Positions 30,189 to 39,308 of a DNA stretch of 64,000 bases are shown piece by piece. The stretch lies in assembly GCF_900114915.1 (NCBI RefSeq), contig NZ_FOUS01000001.1:248001-312000 (forward strand), written 5' to 3'. The notes under the pieces are model-generated. The model was not told the origin of the DNA. It saw nothing but the letters and a program-made list of their open reading frames with translations, and ran no database searches. Each line of letters opens with the position of its first letter. Positions within the stretch are counted from its first letter, which is position 1. This stretch comes from Bradyrhizobium sp. Rc3b (lineage in GTDB: Bacteria > Pseudomonadota > Alphaproteobacteria > Rhizobiales > Xanthobacteraceae). The position numbers and the translations under genes are program-made.

Positions 30189-31325
30189 CTAACGTCGAGA
30201 CGAGACCTGTCCGCTCTCGACGTCGAAGACTTCGCCTCCAGCGCCGATCTCGGTGAAGGCCGCCGGGTCCGCGCCGGTCAGCCACACTTGCGCGCCGAGC
30301 TTGCGCAGCTCGTCGAACAGCGCGGCGCGCCTGCTAGGATCGAGATGGGCGACGACCTCGTCGAGCAGCAGCAGCGGCACGATTCCGGTCATCTCGGCGA
30401 CCAGGCTCGCATGCGCCAGCACGAGACCGATCAGCAGCGCCTTCTGCTCGCCTGTGGACGCATCACGCGCGGGCATGCTCTTCGGCGCATAGATCACCTG
30501 GAGATCGGTGAGATGCGGACCGTCGGTGGTGCGGCCGGCGATTGCATCGCGCGGCCGGTTGTCGCGCAGGATCTGGCGGTAGCGATCCTCGACCGACGTC
30601 GCCGTCTCAGTCAGCAGCGCGTTCTCCATCCAGCCGTCGAGCGCGATCTGCGCCGAGGGAAAGGCGGAGGCCTGCGCGCGCGCATTGAGCATGCCGGTGA
30701 GCCTTGCTGCGGTCTGGCCGCGCGTCGCTGCGACCGCGACGGCAAGCTCCGCGGTCTCGCGCTCGATGGCGTCGCACCAATGGTCGTCGTAATTGCGGGT
30801 TTCGAGCAGGCGGTTGCGCGAGCGCAGCGAGCGCTCCAGCGCGTTGATGCGGCTCGAATGCTCATTGTCGATCGCCAGCACCAGGCGGTCGAAGAAACGC
30901 CGCCGCTCCGAGCCCGCGCCCATGAACAGCCCGTCCATCGCCGGCGTCAGCCACACCATGCGGATATGGTCGCCGAAGGCCGTCGCGGACCCCACCGGCT
31001 CGCGGTCGATGCGGCAGCGCCGGCTCACCGCGCTGTCGGGGCGCGGCGCATCGATACCGGTGCCGAGCGTGGCCAGCCCCAGCGCGCCCTCGACCTGCGC
31101 CGAGACGGCCCAGGATCCGTCGCCCTGGTTGTCGGCGACGTCTTCCAGCGTCGCCCTCCGCAAGCCGCGTCCGGGCGACAGAAACGAGATCGCCTCGATG
31201 CAATTGGTCTTGCCCGCCCCGTTCGGCCCGACCAGCGCCACCATGTCAGCCGCCGTCTCGAGCCCCGCCGCCCGATAATTGCGAAAATGCGTCAGCGTCA
31301 GGCGATGAATGCGGGAGGGGGTCAT
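30189..31325 (-). CDS. recF: DNA replication and repair protein RecF
   Basis: SMC-like ATPase that helps RecOR load RecA on gapped DNA. The 378 residues have the N-terminal LTHFRNYRAAGLE, the Walker A GPNGAGKTNCIEA, SFLSPGRGLRRA, the signature STGEQKALLIGLVLAHA and the Walker B PLLLLDEVVAHLD. It reads in the same direction as dnaN, but a DUF559 gene and repeats separate the two, so a simple dnaN-recF message is broken. Confidence 0.96.
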   Translation of the reverse strand: MTPSRIHRLTLTHFRNYRAAGLETAADMVALVGPNGAGKTNCIEAISFLSPGRGLRRATLEDVADNQGDGSWAVSAQVEGALGLATLGTGIDAPRPDSAVSRRCRIDREPVGSATAFGDHIRMVWLTPAMDGLFMGAGSERRRFFDRLVLAIDNEHSSRINALERSLRSRNRLLETRNYDDHWCDAIERETAELAVAVAATRGQTAARLTGMLNARAQASAFPSAQIALDGWMENALLTETATSVEDRYRQILRDNRPRDAIAGRTTDGPHLTDLQVIYAPKSMPARDASTGEQKALLIGLVLAHASLVAEMTGIVPLLLLDEVVAHLDPSRRAALFDELRKLGAQVWLTGADPAAFTEIGAGGEVFDVESGQVSSRR

Positions 31326-31347
31326 CAGTTATTCGATCTGGCGCGAT

Positions 31348-31412
31348 TCTTCCCCCTCTCCCCTTGTGGGAGAGGGTGGCGCCTCACGCAGTGAGGCGAC
31401 GGGTGAGGGGTA
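31348..31412. repeat. Dispersed repeat R2, left of DUF559 gene
   Basis: CCCCTCTCCCCTTGTGGGAGAG then GGCGCCTCACGCAGTGAGGC and GGGTGAGGGG. It matches the left half of the element at 14254 and sits between the recF start and the DUF559 stop. Confidence 0.7.
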
Positions 31413-31414
31413 TC

Positions 31415-31780
31415 TTACCGCCCGGCAAGCTTTGCAAGGATATCCTCTAATACAGAAGCGGGCTGCTGTAGCACGTCGTTGTTCCAGTAGCGCAATGTCC
31501 AAAACCCTTCGGCAGCAAGCGTCGCCTCTCGCGTCGCGTCACGTTGTGATTCTACGTGCTGGCTACCGTCGATCTCGATCACAAGGCGCTTTTCGAAACA
31601 GACAAAATCGAGAATGTAGTTTTTGAATGGTACCTGTCGGCGAAACTTGAAAGTGGAGACCCGACGATCCCTCAGCAAGCGCCACATTGCGGTTTCAGCA
31701 TCGGTTGGTTCGTGCCGCATGTTCTTCGCGAATTGGCGGAGACGCTTGGCGACTGGCCGATGGGATGGCTCCTGCGGCAC
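31415..31780 (-). CDS. DUF559 (Vsr/endonuclease-fold) protein
   Basis: A 121-residue protein of the DUF559 family, related in fold to Vsr-type restriction nucleases. It has the family pattern TDAETAMWRLLRDRR, FKFRRQVPFKNYILDFVC and the catalytic-type RLVIEIDGSQH (Glu-x-Asp...His). Translation may begin at GTG (31780) or at ATG 31720 (MRHEPTD). It is inserted between recF and dnaN and bounded by R2 repeats at 31348 and 31783. Nuclease activity is inferred and has not been shown for most DUF559 proteins. Confidence 0.8.
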   Translation of the reverse strand: MPQEPSHRPVAKRLRQFAKNMRHEPTDAETAMWRLLRDRRVSTFKFRRQVPFKNYILDFVCFEKRLVIEIDGSQHVESQRDATREATLAAEGFWTLRYWNNDVLQQPASVLEDILAKLAGR

Positions 31781-31782
31781 GA

Positions 31783-31850
31783 ACCCCTCACCCGACTGAG
31801 TGTGTATCCGCCACCGGAGCTGCCCTCTCCCACAAGGGGGGAGGGCACAA
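31783..31850. repeat. Dispersed repeat R2, right of DUF559 gene
   Basis: ACCCCTCACCCGACTGAGTG then CCGCCACCGGAGCTGCCCTC and TCCCACAAGGGGGGAGGGC. It lies immediately upstream of the DUF559 GTG start and is inverted relative to the copy at 31348. Confidence 0.65.
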
Positions 31851-31892
31851 CAACGTGCGTCGCGCTTGTGGCGACAGGAAAGGCTGTAGCTT

Positions 31893-31955
31893 CACCCTCT
31901 TCCCTCGTGGGAGAGGGTGGCTTCGCGCACCGAAGCCGGGTGAGGGGTTGTCTCC
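31893..31955. repeat. Dispersed repeat R2, third local copy
   Basis: CACCCTCTTCCCTCGTGGGAG then AGGGTGGCTTCGCGCACCG and AAGCCGGGTGAGGGG. It is in the same orientation as the copy at 31348 and sits before the dnaN stop. Confidence 0.65.
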
Positions 31956-31990
31956 GCGTACAAGGTATCGCGAGAGGGGGAGCACGTCCC

Positions 31991-33109
31991 TCACACCCGC
32001 ATCGGCATCAGCACATACAGCGCGCTCTTGTCGTCGCGGTCTTGGACCAGGGTCGGGGAGCCGGGATCGGCGAGCCTGAGTGTTGCGACGTCGCCTTCGA
32101 TCTGGGCGGCGATGTCGAGCAAATAGCGCGAGTTGAAGCCGATATCGAGGGCGTCGGAGGCGTATTCGACTTCGAGCTCTTCGGTGGCGCTGCCGGAATC
32201 CGGATTGGTCACCGACAGCACCAGCTTGCCCGGTGACAGCGACAACTTCACCGCCCGGCCGCGCTCGCTCGAGATCGTCGAGACGCGGTCGACCGCGTTC
32301 TCGAAATCCTTCTTGTCGACGACGAGCTCCTTGTCGTTGCCCTGCGGGATGACGCGGCCGTAGTCGGGGAAGGTGCCGTCGATCAGTTTCGAGGTCAGCA
32401 CGACATTCCCGATCGTAAAGCGGATTTTTGCCTGCGACAGCTCGATCGTCATCTCGGCGTCGGTGTCCTCGATCAGGCGCTGCACCTCGCCGACGGTCTT
32501 GCGCGGCACGATCACGCCGGGCATGCCCTCGGCGCCTTTGGGCTGCACCAAATCGAGCTGGGCGAGGCGGTGACCATCGGTGGCGACGCCGCGTAAGGTC
32601 GCGGCCTTGGGCGTGCCGGCGGCGTGCAGGTAGATGCCGTTGAGATAATAACGGGTCTCCTCGGTGGAGATCGCGAACTGGGTGCGGTCGATCAGCCGCT
32701 TGACGTCCTTGGCGGCGAGCGAGAACGAGTGCGACATGTCGCCGGCGGCCAGATCCGGGAAATCATTCTCCGGCAGGGTCTGCAGCGTGAAGCGCGAGCG
32801 ACCGGCGCGGATCGCCAGCACGGCGCGGTCGCCGTCGGCCTCCAGCACGATCTGCGAGCCGTCCGGCAGCTTGCGCACGATGTCGTAGAACATGTGCGCC
32901 GGCACGGTGGTGGAGCCCGCGGTCGCGGTTTCCGCCGGCAGCGTCTCCGTCACCTCGAGGTCGAGGTCGGTCGCTTTCAGCGACAATTTGGCGTTCTCGG
33001 CCCGGACCAGCACGTTGCCGAGGATCGGAATCGTGTTGCGGCGCTCGACCACGCGGTGGACGTGGCCCAGTGACTTCAGGAGTTGCGCGCGTTCGACCGT
33101 AACCTTCAT
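31991..33109 (-). CDS. dnaN: DNA polymerase III beta sliding clamp
   Basis: Processivity clamp of the replicative polymerase. The 372 residues begin MKVTVERAQLLKSLGHVHRV and contain the three clamp domains, with ERRNTIPILGNVLVRAE, TLPENDFPDL, HRLAQLDLVQPKGAEGMPGV and the C-terminal LMPMRV. The length is usual. It lies 260 bases downstream of dnaA on the same strand, the conserved dnaA-dnaN order. Confidence 0.98.
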   Translation of the reverse strand: MKVTVERAQLLKSLGHVHRVVERRNTIPILGNVLVRAENAKLSLKATDLDLEVTETLPAETATAGSTTVPAHMFYDIVRKLPDGSQIVLEADGDRAVLAIRAGRSRFTLQTLPENDFPDLAAGDMSHSFSLAAKDVKRLIDRTQFAISTEETRYYLNGIYLHAAGTPKAATLRGVATDGHRLAQLDLVQPKGAEGMPGVIVPRKTVGEVQRLIEDTDAEMTIELSQAKIRFTIGNVVLTSKLIDGTFPDYGRVIPQGNDKELVVDKKDFENAVDRVSTISSERGRAVKLSLSPGKLVLSVTNPDSGSATEELEVEYASDALDIGFNSRYLLDIAAQIEGDVATLRLADPGSPTLVQDRDDKSALYVLMPMRV

Positions 33110-33368
33110 TGCACTACTCGCCCGATCCCCAAATGAAGAAGCCGGGCGGTCGAAAAGCCCCGCCGCGGCACCGATGACCCCGGCAGGTCAGGGCCATCCA
33201 ACCGATATGACCAAAGCCGCCAGGGTCGCGCAAGGTGGCTCGGATGGCCCCCGGATTCAAGGGATCGGGAGCCAGTTCCGCACGATTCCCACGATTTACC
33301 GCCCAAACGAAAGCCGCCGCCCAGGCATGGCCGGGGCGGCGGGAGAATGGCAGGAGCGCCTTAGGCGT

Positions 33369-34778
33369 TTATTCCTGAAGCTGGCGCTTCAGCGACTCCA
33401 CTTCCTCTGACAGTGCGGTGTCCTTGGAGACCAGGGACTCGATCTTGCGCACGGCGTGCAGCACCGTGGTGTGGTCGCGCCCGCCGAAGCGGCGGCCGAT
33501 CTCGGGGAGCGAGCGCAGGGTCAGCGTCTTGGCGAGATACATCGCCACCTGGCGCGGGCGCACCACATTGGCGGTGCGGCGGGAGGAGAGCAGGTCGGAG
33601 CGGCTGACATTATACTGCCGCGCCACCACGCGCTGGATGTCCTCGATCTTGATCCGCTTCGGCTCCTGCGGCCGGACCAGGTCGCGCACCTCGTGCTCCG
33701 CCATCTCCAGCGTCACCGGCCGGTTGTTGAGCTTCGAGTGCGCCAGCAGGCGGTTGATCGCGCCTTCGAGGTCGCGGCCATTATGGGTGATGGTGCGCGC
33801 CAGATAATGCAGCACCTCCTCCGGCACCTCGAAGGTCGCATGATGGGCGCGGGCCGCGGCGACGCGCGACTTGAGGATGCCGTGGCGCAGCTCTTCGCCG
33901 AGCGAGCCCATCTCGACCACGAGGCCGCCGGCGAGCCGCGAGCGGACGCGGTCGTCGAGGCTTTCAAGATCGGACGGCGGCCGGTCGGCCGCGATCACGA
34001 CCTGGCGGCCGGCATCGATCAGCGCGTTCAGCGTGTGACAGAACTCGGCCTGGGTCGACTTGCCCTGCAGGAACTGCAGATCGTCGATCACCAGCACGTC
34101 GATGCCGCGCAGCGCTTCCTTGAAGGCCAGCGCCGTCTGCGTCTTCAGCGCGGCGACGAAGCCGTACATGAATTTCTCTGCGGTGAGATACAGCACCTTG
34201 CGCTCGTTGCCGGAATTGCCGGCCCAGGTCACCGCCTGGAGCAGGTGCGTCTTGCCGAGGCCGACGCCGGCATGGATGTAGAGCGGGTTGAACATCACGG
34301 GGTCGCCGCGGCGACCTTCGGCGACCTGGCGCGCGGCCGCATGCGCCAGCGTGTTGGAACGGCCGACGACGAAGCTCGCGAAGGTCAGGCGCGGATCGAG
34401 CGGCGAGCCGCCGAGCGCATCATGATTGGCCGACACCGGCGCGGTCGCGGTCGAGCGCAGCTCCGGCGTGGGCGTGCGTCGCGTCTCGACCGGCGCGGGG
34501 GCTTCCTTCGGCTGTATCACCGGGCGCACGGCCGAACGCACCGTGAGGTCGATGCGATGCACTTCCGGCATCTCGGCCTGCCAGCACGACAGCACGCGCT
34601 CGGCATAATGAGCCTGAATCCAGCTCTTCAGGAACCGGGTCGGCACCGAGAGCCGCACGCTCTCCTCCTGCACGCCTTCCAGATCCATGCGCGCAAACCA
34701 GCTCGTGTAAACGTCTTCGCCAACGCTCGAGCGCAGCCGACCCTTCACGCGTGACCAGCGATCCTGTTCCATTGTCAT
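33369..34778 (-). CDS. dnaA: Chromosomal replication initiator DnaA
   Basis: AAA+ initiator that binds oriC. The 469 residues include an N-terminal DnaB-interaction domain ([20 protein letters not shown]), a linker, the Walker [14 protein letters not shown], Walker [14 protein letters not shown] and the C-terminal DnaA-box-binding signature [15 protein letters not shown]. ATGs at 34778 and 34772 both fit. The gap upstream is long (see 34779-36019) but I could not recognise a clear DnaA-box array. Confidence 0.98.
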   Translation of the reverse strand: MTMEQDRWSRVKGRLRSSVGEDVYTSWFARMDLEGVQEESVRLSVPTRFLKSWIQAHYAERVLSCWQAEMPEVHRIDLTVRSAVRPVIQPKEAPAPVETRRTPTPELRSTATAPVSANHDALGGSPLDPRLTFASFVVGRSNTLAHAAARQVAEGRRGDPVMFNPLYIHAGVGLGKTHLLQAVTWAGNSGNERKVLYLTAEKFMYGFVAALKTQTALAFKEALRGIDVLVIDDLQFLQGKSTQAEFCHTLNALIDAGRQVVIAADRPPSDLESLDDRVRSRLAGGLVVEMGSLGEELRHGILKSRVAAARAHHATFEVPEEVLHYLARTITHNGRDLEGAINRLLAHSKLNNRPVTLEMAEHEVRDLVRPQEPKRIKIEDIQRVVARQYNVSRSDLLSSRRTANVVRPRQVAMYLAKTLTLRSLPEIGRRFGGRDHTTVLHAVRKIESLVSKDTALSEEVESLKRQLQE

Positions 34779-35220
34779 CGTCAGAAAACTTCTCTTGAGA
34801 GATAAGGTTGCGTGGTGAGCGCCAAGCAGGGTTTCCTGTCATGGCGCGACCTCAAGCGAGTCCATCGTCAGGCATAGCTCGACCGTTCGGCGCAAACGCC
34901 GCAGGTCAGATCAGCGATGTCGGAGATGGAGAGTTCGCGAGGTCAGCGCGTACTCGACGCGCTCTCGCATGTGGGAGGCTGAACGCAGGACGGATCGGAG
35001 ACGGCATCGTTGAACGATGGAACTTGTGTCAATACCGCGTTGAATCCGTAGGACATGATACCTCCCCGTCCTGCCGTGATCGCTCACGACAAGGTCCTGC
35101 TTCTGAAGACGCCCGCGACGAAAATCGCTGATGCCCCTGCCCGTCTGCACTGCTCGTCCGCTCGGCTTCGCCATCGCTCGTGTCGGGGTAACTTTGCGAT
35201 GTCCGTGCGCCTCGCGAGAT

Positions 35221-35291
35221 CGGGATACGCAAGATCCCGCTAGGAGACATTCAGACAAAGAGATACCATTCCCATATTGCTATGGGTTTTT
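35221..35291 (+). terminator. Hairpin plus T-tract, possible end of a small RNA
   Basis: CGGGAT (35221-35226) can pair with ATCCCG (35234-35239). Downstream, CCCATA (35271-35276) and TATGGG (35281-35286) form a tetraloop hairpin followed by TTTTT (35287-35291), a compact intrinsic-terminator form on the plus strand. No protein gene reads into it. Confidence 0.45.
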
Positions 35292-35931
35292 GATCCGACA
35301 TTCGCTTTTTGAAGCGTCGCCTACGTGCACACCGCCGCCGATTTGCACGCTCGCCCCGTTTCCTAAACCGCGCTGGTCTGAAGATCGTGGGCGCCGCTGA
35401 CGACTTAAGGAATACACTATGCGGAAAGACTCGCAACGAAATTGATTCACACTTGAGGCGTCAAAAAACTTGACCTCGGTTAACGCCGCGCGGGAGTTGT
35501 TCACAGGCTCGGAAGCAAGTTTTTGGATTCGTGCACAGAATCGAGAATGCCGGGCATCATGTGACAATTCTCCGTCACTGCTAAAAAAATTTTTACAAAT
35601 TCGTCACGCGCCGGACGTGTCGGCGAATTTTTCAAATGCTTGCGGTCGCTATGTCGATAAGTGATTAGCGAGACATCGCTTTTTGAGTCTCGTTTCACAG
35701 GGTAACTCCAAGCCGTGCGCGTTCCGGTGAATCTACGGTGTGCAGAACTTCTTGCGCGCGCGAATTCATCTTAGCCCCGCAGCACAGGGGTTTTTGCAAC
35801 GCGGTGAAAGTTTCCACTGTTGCAAGTTACCGGCAGGTAGAACTACGGAACGAAGAATAGCGCAGGCGGTGCAAACCTTCCGATCGAAGATCGACTGTGG
35901 CGTGACCGGTTGCGTGAATATGACGGGCAAC

Positions 35932-35957
35932 AAAAAAGCCCGGCGCGATGCCGGGCT
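35932..35957 (-). terminator. rpsT intrinsic terminator
   Basis: Reading leftward, AGCCCGGC (35950-35957) and GCCGGGCT (35937-35944) form an 8-bp stem around a 5-base loop, followed by a run of six T. It lies about 60 bases past the rpsT stop. Confidence 0.85.
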
Positions 35958-36019
35958 GTTTGACGCATGCGATGTTCGATCGGATCGGCCGACCGATTGG
36001 TTCGCCGTTACCTGGCTCG

Positions 36020-36286
36020 TTACTTGGCGAGCTTGGCGATCTGCGCGGTGAGGCGCGAGACTTTGCGGCTGGCGTTGTTCTTGTGAATGATGTTGCGCTG
36101 GGCGGCGCGCATCAAGGCGGGCTCGGCATTCGCCAGCGCCTTCACGGCAGCGGCGCGGTCGCCGGTCGCGATGGCTTCTTCGACGTTACGCACGGCACCG
36201 CGCATCTGCGTGCGGCGCGACTTGTTGACGGCGGTGCGGCGGGCGATCTTGCGCGTCGCTTTCTTGGCGGAAGTGGTATTGGCCAT
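36020..36286 (-). CDS. rpsT: 30S ribosomal protein S20
   Basis: Primary 16S-rRNA-binding protein of the small subunit. The 88 residues start [20 protein letters not shown], followed by [19 protein letters not shown], and end [21 protein letters not shown], typical S20. The open frame runs to 36430, but the ATG at 36286 with AAAGGA upstream is the correct start. It is monocistronic with its own promoter at 36492-36520 and a strong terminator. Confidence 0.97.
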   Translation of the reverse strand: MANTTSAKKATRKIARRTAVNKSRRTQMRGAVRNVEEAIATGDRAAAVKALANAEPALMRAAQRNIIHKNNASRKVSRLTAQIAKLAK

Positions 36287-36664
36287 GGTCTCAATATCCT
36301 TTGCGGGTACCGGTCGCGTCTTGGTCGGGTAGCGCCGGCTTGCTTGACCGCGGAATCGACGCTCGGATTTAGGGTGTTCGGTTGCTGGGCTGTCCCCGGA
36401 ACATGAGGCCGCAAAGAGCTCTAAGCTCAAGGAGCCTGCAACTGCTCAAAGAACAGCGGCGGCAGGATTGCGCCCGCCGCCAGTTGGCGCCCTTATAGAG
36501 AGGGTCTTCGGCACCGTCAACGCTTTCCAGGCTGGAAAAGCGGCCTCCGGGGCCGTCCAGGGGCGTCGTAACGCCCTGAAGAGGTTGAATTTCTGCCGTC
36601 TCCCGGCTATTGGCTGGCGGCGTTTTGTCGGCTCCTCCGATCGGACGACCATATAAGGTGAGGC
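36287..36664. other. rpsT leader and divergent promoter region
   Basis: About 380 bases. The left part is the long rpsT leader, which can form a GC-rich hairpin from GGCGGC and GCCGCC near 36457-36482. The right part lies before the small membrane protein at 36665. No gene is supported. Confidence 0.55.
36492..36520 (-). promoter_or_regulatory. Sigma-70-type promoter of rpsT
   Basis: Reading leftward, TTGACG (36515-36520), a 17-base spacer and TATAAG (36492-36497). Both boxes are close to consensus. The predicted transcript would have a leader of about 200 bases before the rpsT ATG. Confidence 0.7.
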
Positions 36665-36982
36665 ATGATCCGCGGTTTTTTCCGACTGATTGGGCTGTTG
36701 CTGCTCGCTGGCGGGTTCATCTTCATGGTCTATGACGGTGCCCGCTGGGTGGCCGACCAGACCCTCAGATTCACCCGGTTCGGCCAGTTCTGGAACGACA
36801 TCAATCAGGCCAGCCAAGCGGCATTCCGCACCTGGGTCGAGGCCAAGGCGCCCTGGCTCTGGACCTCGGTGATCCGCCTGCTGCTGGATCAGCCGGTGTT
36901 CGCCGTCCTCGGCATTCTCGGCATCCTGCTGATGATCCTGTTCCGGCCGCGGAAACCGCTGATCGGCTATTCCCGGGATTGA
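36665..36982 (+). CDS. Small inner-membrane protein of unknown function
   Basis: A 105-residue protein with hydrophobic segments at both ends: IRGFFRLIGLLLLAGGFIFM and PVFAVLGILGILLMILFRP. The middle (DQTLRFTRFGQFWNDINQAS) is amphipathic. AAGGTGAGGC precedes the ATG. I do not recognise a named family. It is followed by msrA on the same strand after 175 bases, which is too far to argue for an operon. Confidence 0.65.
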   Translation: MIRGFFRLIGLLLLAGGFIFMVYDGARWVADQTLRFTRFGQFWNDINQASQAAFRTWVEAKAPWLWTSVIRLLLDQPVFAVLGILGILLMILFRPRKPLIGYSRD

Positions 36983-37157
36983 TCTTCAATCCCCCGGGAT
37001 TGATCCTCAATTCCCGCCGGGATTGAGTGCTCGCCAGCCGCGCGGCGTAACAAGGCTGCCCACGCCAGCGTAGATCCCTATATTCCCACCTGATCGCGAG
37101 CACGCCGCCTGAACATCTGGCTCGGGCGACGGACGGCTCGTCTGCGGAGATCCAATC

Positions 37158-37814
37158 ATGCTGTTCATGCGCAAGACCACCGCGTTGCCGAGCGCAGCCG
37201 AGGCGCTGCCCGGCCGTGCGCAAGCCATTCCGACCGCGACCTTCCATTTCGTCAACGGCAGCAAGCTCAAGCCGCCTTATCCCGCCGGCCTCGAGCAGGC
37301 CGTGTTCGGGCTCGGCTGCTTCTGGGGCGCCGAGCGCAAGTTCTGGCAGCTCGGCGATGGCATCTACACCACCGCCGTCGGCTATGCCGGCGGCCACACG
37401 CCGAACCCGACCTATGAAGAGACCTGCTCGGGACGCACCGGTCACACCGAAGTGGTGCTGGTCGTGTTCGATCCGAACAGGATTTCTTACGAGACGCTGC
37501 TGAAGACGTTCTGGGAGAGCCACAACCCGACGCAGGGCATGCGTCAGGGCAACGATGTCGGCACGCAATATCGTAGCGCGATCTATACCTATTCCGATGC
37601 GCAGAAGAAGGCGGCCGATGAGTCGAAGGCGCTCTATCAGAAGGCGCTCGCAGCCAAGGGCCTCGGTGCCATCACCACCGAGATCGCGCCATCAGGCGAA
37701 TTCTATTTCGCCGAGGACTATCATCAGCAATATCTGGCGAAGAATCCCGCCGGCTATTGCGGCTTAGGGGGCACCGGCGTGTCCTGCCCGATCGGCGTCG
37801 GTGTGAGCGCGTAA
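37158..37814 (+). CDS. msrA: Peptide-methionine (S)-S-oxide reductase MsrA
   Basis: Repairs oxidised methionine in proteins using thioredoxin. The 218 residues have the catalytic motif [10 protein letters not shown] (Cys54), then [24 protein letters not shown] and [11 protein letters not shown]. The C-terminal resolving cysteine lies in [16 protein letters not shown]. An N-terminal extension of about 45 residues before the catalytic Cys is usual for this group. GGAGA lies upstream of the ATG. Confidence 0.95.
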   Translation: MLFMRKTTALPSAAEALPGRAQAIPTATFHFVNGSKLKPPYPAGLEQAVFGLGCFWGAERKFWQLGDGIYTTAVGYAGGHTPNPTYEETCSGRTGHTEVVLVVFDPNRISYETLLKTFWESHNPTQGMRQGNDVGTQYRSAIYTYSDAQKKAADESKALYQKALAAKGLGAITTEIAPSGEFYFAEDYHQQYLAKNPAGYCGLGGTGVSCPIGVGVSA

Positions 37815-37836
37815 GCGAGACGACACATCTTGCTTA

Positions 37837-37994
37837 CCCTCCCCTGGAGGGGGAGGGTCGCTACGCATGCAGCGAAGCGGAATGCGTAGCGGGGTGGGGT
37901 GACAGTCTCTCCACATCCAACAGCGCGCCAGTGGAGAGATCGCCCCACCCCGCTCGCGCTGCGCGCGATCGACCCTCCCCCTCCAGGGGAGGGT
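37837..37994. repeat. Long inverted repeat (CCCTCCCCTGGAGG class)
   Basis: The ends CCCTCCCCTGGAGGGGGAGG and CCCTCCCCCTCCAGGGGAGGG pair. Inside, GCGGGGTGGGGTGA pairs with CGCCCCACCCCGC, and CTCTCCAC pairs with GTGGAGAG. The element lies after msrA and can fold into one long hairpin. A short related piece is at 41442-41466. Confidence 0.7.
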
Positions 37995-38080
37995 GCGACG
38001 GTCACAGCCGCCCCGCTCAACGCTTTATTAACCATAACCGGTGCATCACTTAAGCCGTCTCGTTTCGAGGGATTGGTCCG

Positions 38081-38824
38081 GTGCCGGTTGCACGCGCGTT
38101 TCGATGGTCGATCTTGGCAGCGTCCCTGGCAGCGTCCGCCGCGCTGACCCTTGGCGGCTGCATGCAGACCGCCGGCCCCGTCGCGGTGATGCAGCCCCGC
38201 GCCGATCTCGATTCCATGGCCTATGGCCAGCCCTACAATGCGCCGCAACCGGTTGTCGTCGCCGACGGCGGCGGCGCCATCGGCGCGCTGCGCAATTCCT
38301 TTGCCTCTTCGCCCGCACCCATGCCGGTCGGTTACGCCGCGCCGATGGCGCCGGTGCGCTACGACGCCTCCTACCATCTCGACGCCGGCGACAAGCTCCG
38401 CGTCGTGGTCTACGGCCAGGAAGGTCTCACCAACAGCTACGCCATCGATGCGGGCGGCTCCATCACCATGCCGCTGATCGGCGCGGTGCCAGCCCGCGGC
38501 CGCACCACGGCGGGCCTTGCCGGCGAGATCGCCGCGCGCTTGCGCAATGGTTACATCCGCGAGCCCTCGGTCGCGGTCGAGATCGAGGCCTATCGCCCGT
38601 TCTTCATTCTCGGCGAAGTCACCGCGCCCGGCCAATATCCGTACGTGCCGAACATGACGGTCGAGAGCGCGGTCGCGATCGCCGGCGGCTTCTCGCCTCG
38701 CGCCAAACGCGACGTGGTCACCATCACGCACACCGAGAACGGCGGCTCCATGCGCGCCGTGGTGCCGCTCGGCACTCCCTTGAATCCCGGCGACACCGTG
38801 TTCGTCGGCGAGCGCTGGTTCTAG
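38081..38824 (+). CDS. Polysaccharide export lipoprotein (Wza/ExoF type)
   Basis: Outer-membrane export channel component for exopolysaccharide or capsule. The 247 residues begin at GTG with a signal ending in a lipobox-like LTLGGCMQT (Cys27). The polysaccharide-export domain is YHLDAGDKLRVVVYGQEGLTN and GSITMPLIGAVPARGRTTAG, followed by SLBB-like FFILGEVTAPGQYPYVPNM. No glycosyltransferase, Wzc or Wzx gene is adjacent, so this copy is an orphan in this window. Confidence 0.85.
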   Translation: MPVARAFRWSILAASLAASAALTLGGCMQTAGPVAVMQPRADLDSMAYGQPYNAPQPVVVADGGGAIGALRNSFASSPAPMPVGYAAPMAPVRYDASYHLDAGDKLRVVVYGQEGLTNSYAIDAGGSITMPLIGAVPARGRTTAGLAGEIAARLRNGYIREPSVAVEIEAYRPFFILGEVTAPGQYPYVPNMTVESAVAIAGGFSPRAKRDVVTITHTENGGSMRAVVPLGTPLNPGDTVFVGERWF

Positions 38825-38825
38825 C

Positions 38826-39308
38826 TCACCGCCTGAAATCCAGCCGCCCCTCCGGAAAGCATCCGTCGATCCTGTTAGCGTCGACCACGCGCCCGACCCA
38901 TGGCCGTGTGATCGCCGGCGTGGTCAGGTTGATATATTTTCCGACCAGCCGATCCGCGCCCTCGCGCGCGGCCTCGATCAGACCGTGCCGGCGGCCATTG
39001 TCCCAGTCGAAGCGCAGATAGATCCGGCTGCCCGTGATGCGCACTTCCGCGCGCCCTTGTTTCCACTTCTCCGCGGTGTCGCCGGCGATGGTCGGATCGG
39101 CGCCGCCATTCCAGCGGCTCGCCCAGCTGCCTTCGAGCGGATCGGATGGCGCCGCGATCGCTGTCCAGGCCGCCGCATTGCCGTCCGCGGCGTCGCCAGC
39201 CAGCCTGGCCGTCGCGGCATAATCCATCACCTCGGAATCATCGGGTGAGGGGACATCCATGGTTCCGAACGGATTGCGGATGACGAGGTGCGTGATGGCT
39301 TGCTGCAT
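38826..39308 (-). CDS. Conserved hypothetical protein
   Basis: A 160-residue protein that I cannot place in a named family. MQQAITHLVIRNPFGTMDVP is the likely start: GGGAGA lies upstream at 39308, although the frame goes on to 39374. There is no signal peptide or membrane segment. The pattern GSWASRWNGGADPTIAGDTAE and ITGSRIYLRFDWDNGRRHGL suggests a beta-rich domain of the lipocalin-like type, which is speculation. It ends next to the polysaccharide-export gene stop. Confidence 0.6.
   Translation of the reverse strand: MQQAITHLVIRNPFGTMDVPSPDDSEVMDYAATARLAGDAADGNAAAWTAIAAPSDPLEGSWASRWNGGADPTIAGDTAEKWKQGRAEVRITGSRIYLRFDWDNGRRHGLIEAAREGADRLVGKYINLTTPAITRPWVGRVVDANRIDGCFPEGRLDFRR

Larger units (their letters stand above)
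34779..36019. other. Long noncoding gap between dnaA and rpsT
   Basis: Over 1.2 kb without a supported gene. It contains the leader and promoter of dnaA, a pair of small hairpins (35221-35291), an AT-richer stretch around 35440-35660, and the rpsT terminator. Short frames here lack protein features. TTGTTCACA at 35498-35506 is a two-mismatch DnaA box at best, so I do not claim an origin. Confidence 0.6.

Noticed and set aside
31348..31955. CRISPR array or insertion sequence around the DUF559 gene
   Set aside because: The repeats are few, inverted and unevenly spaced, and no transposase is present.
35055..35243. Small plus-strand gene in the dnaA-rpsT gap
   Set aside because: Composition is not protein-like and no start signal is seen.
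34779..36019. Origin of replication next to dnaA
   Set aside because: No convincing cluster of DnaA boxes was found by eye, and in many alphaproteobacteria oriC lies elsewhere, near hemE. GC-skew analysis would be needed.
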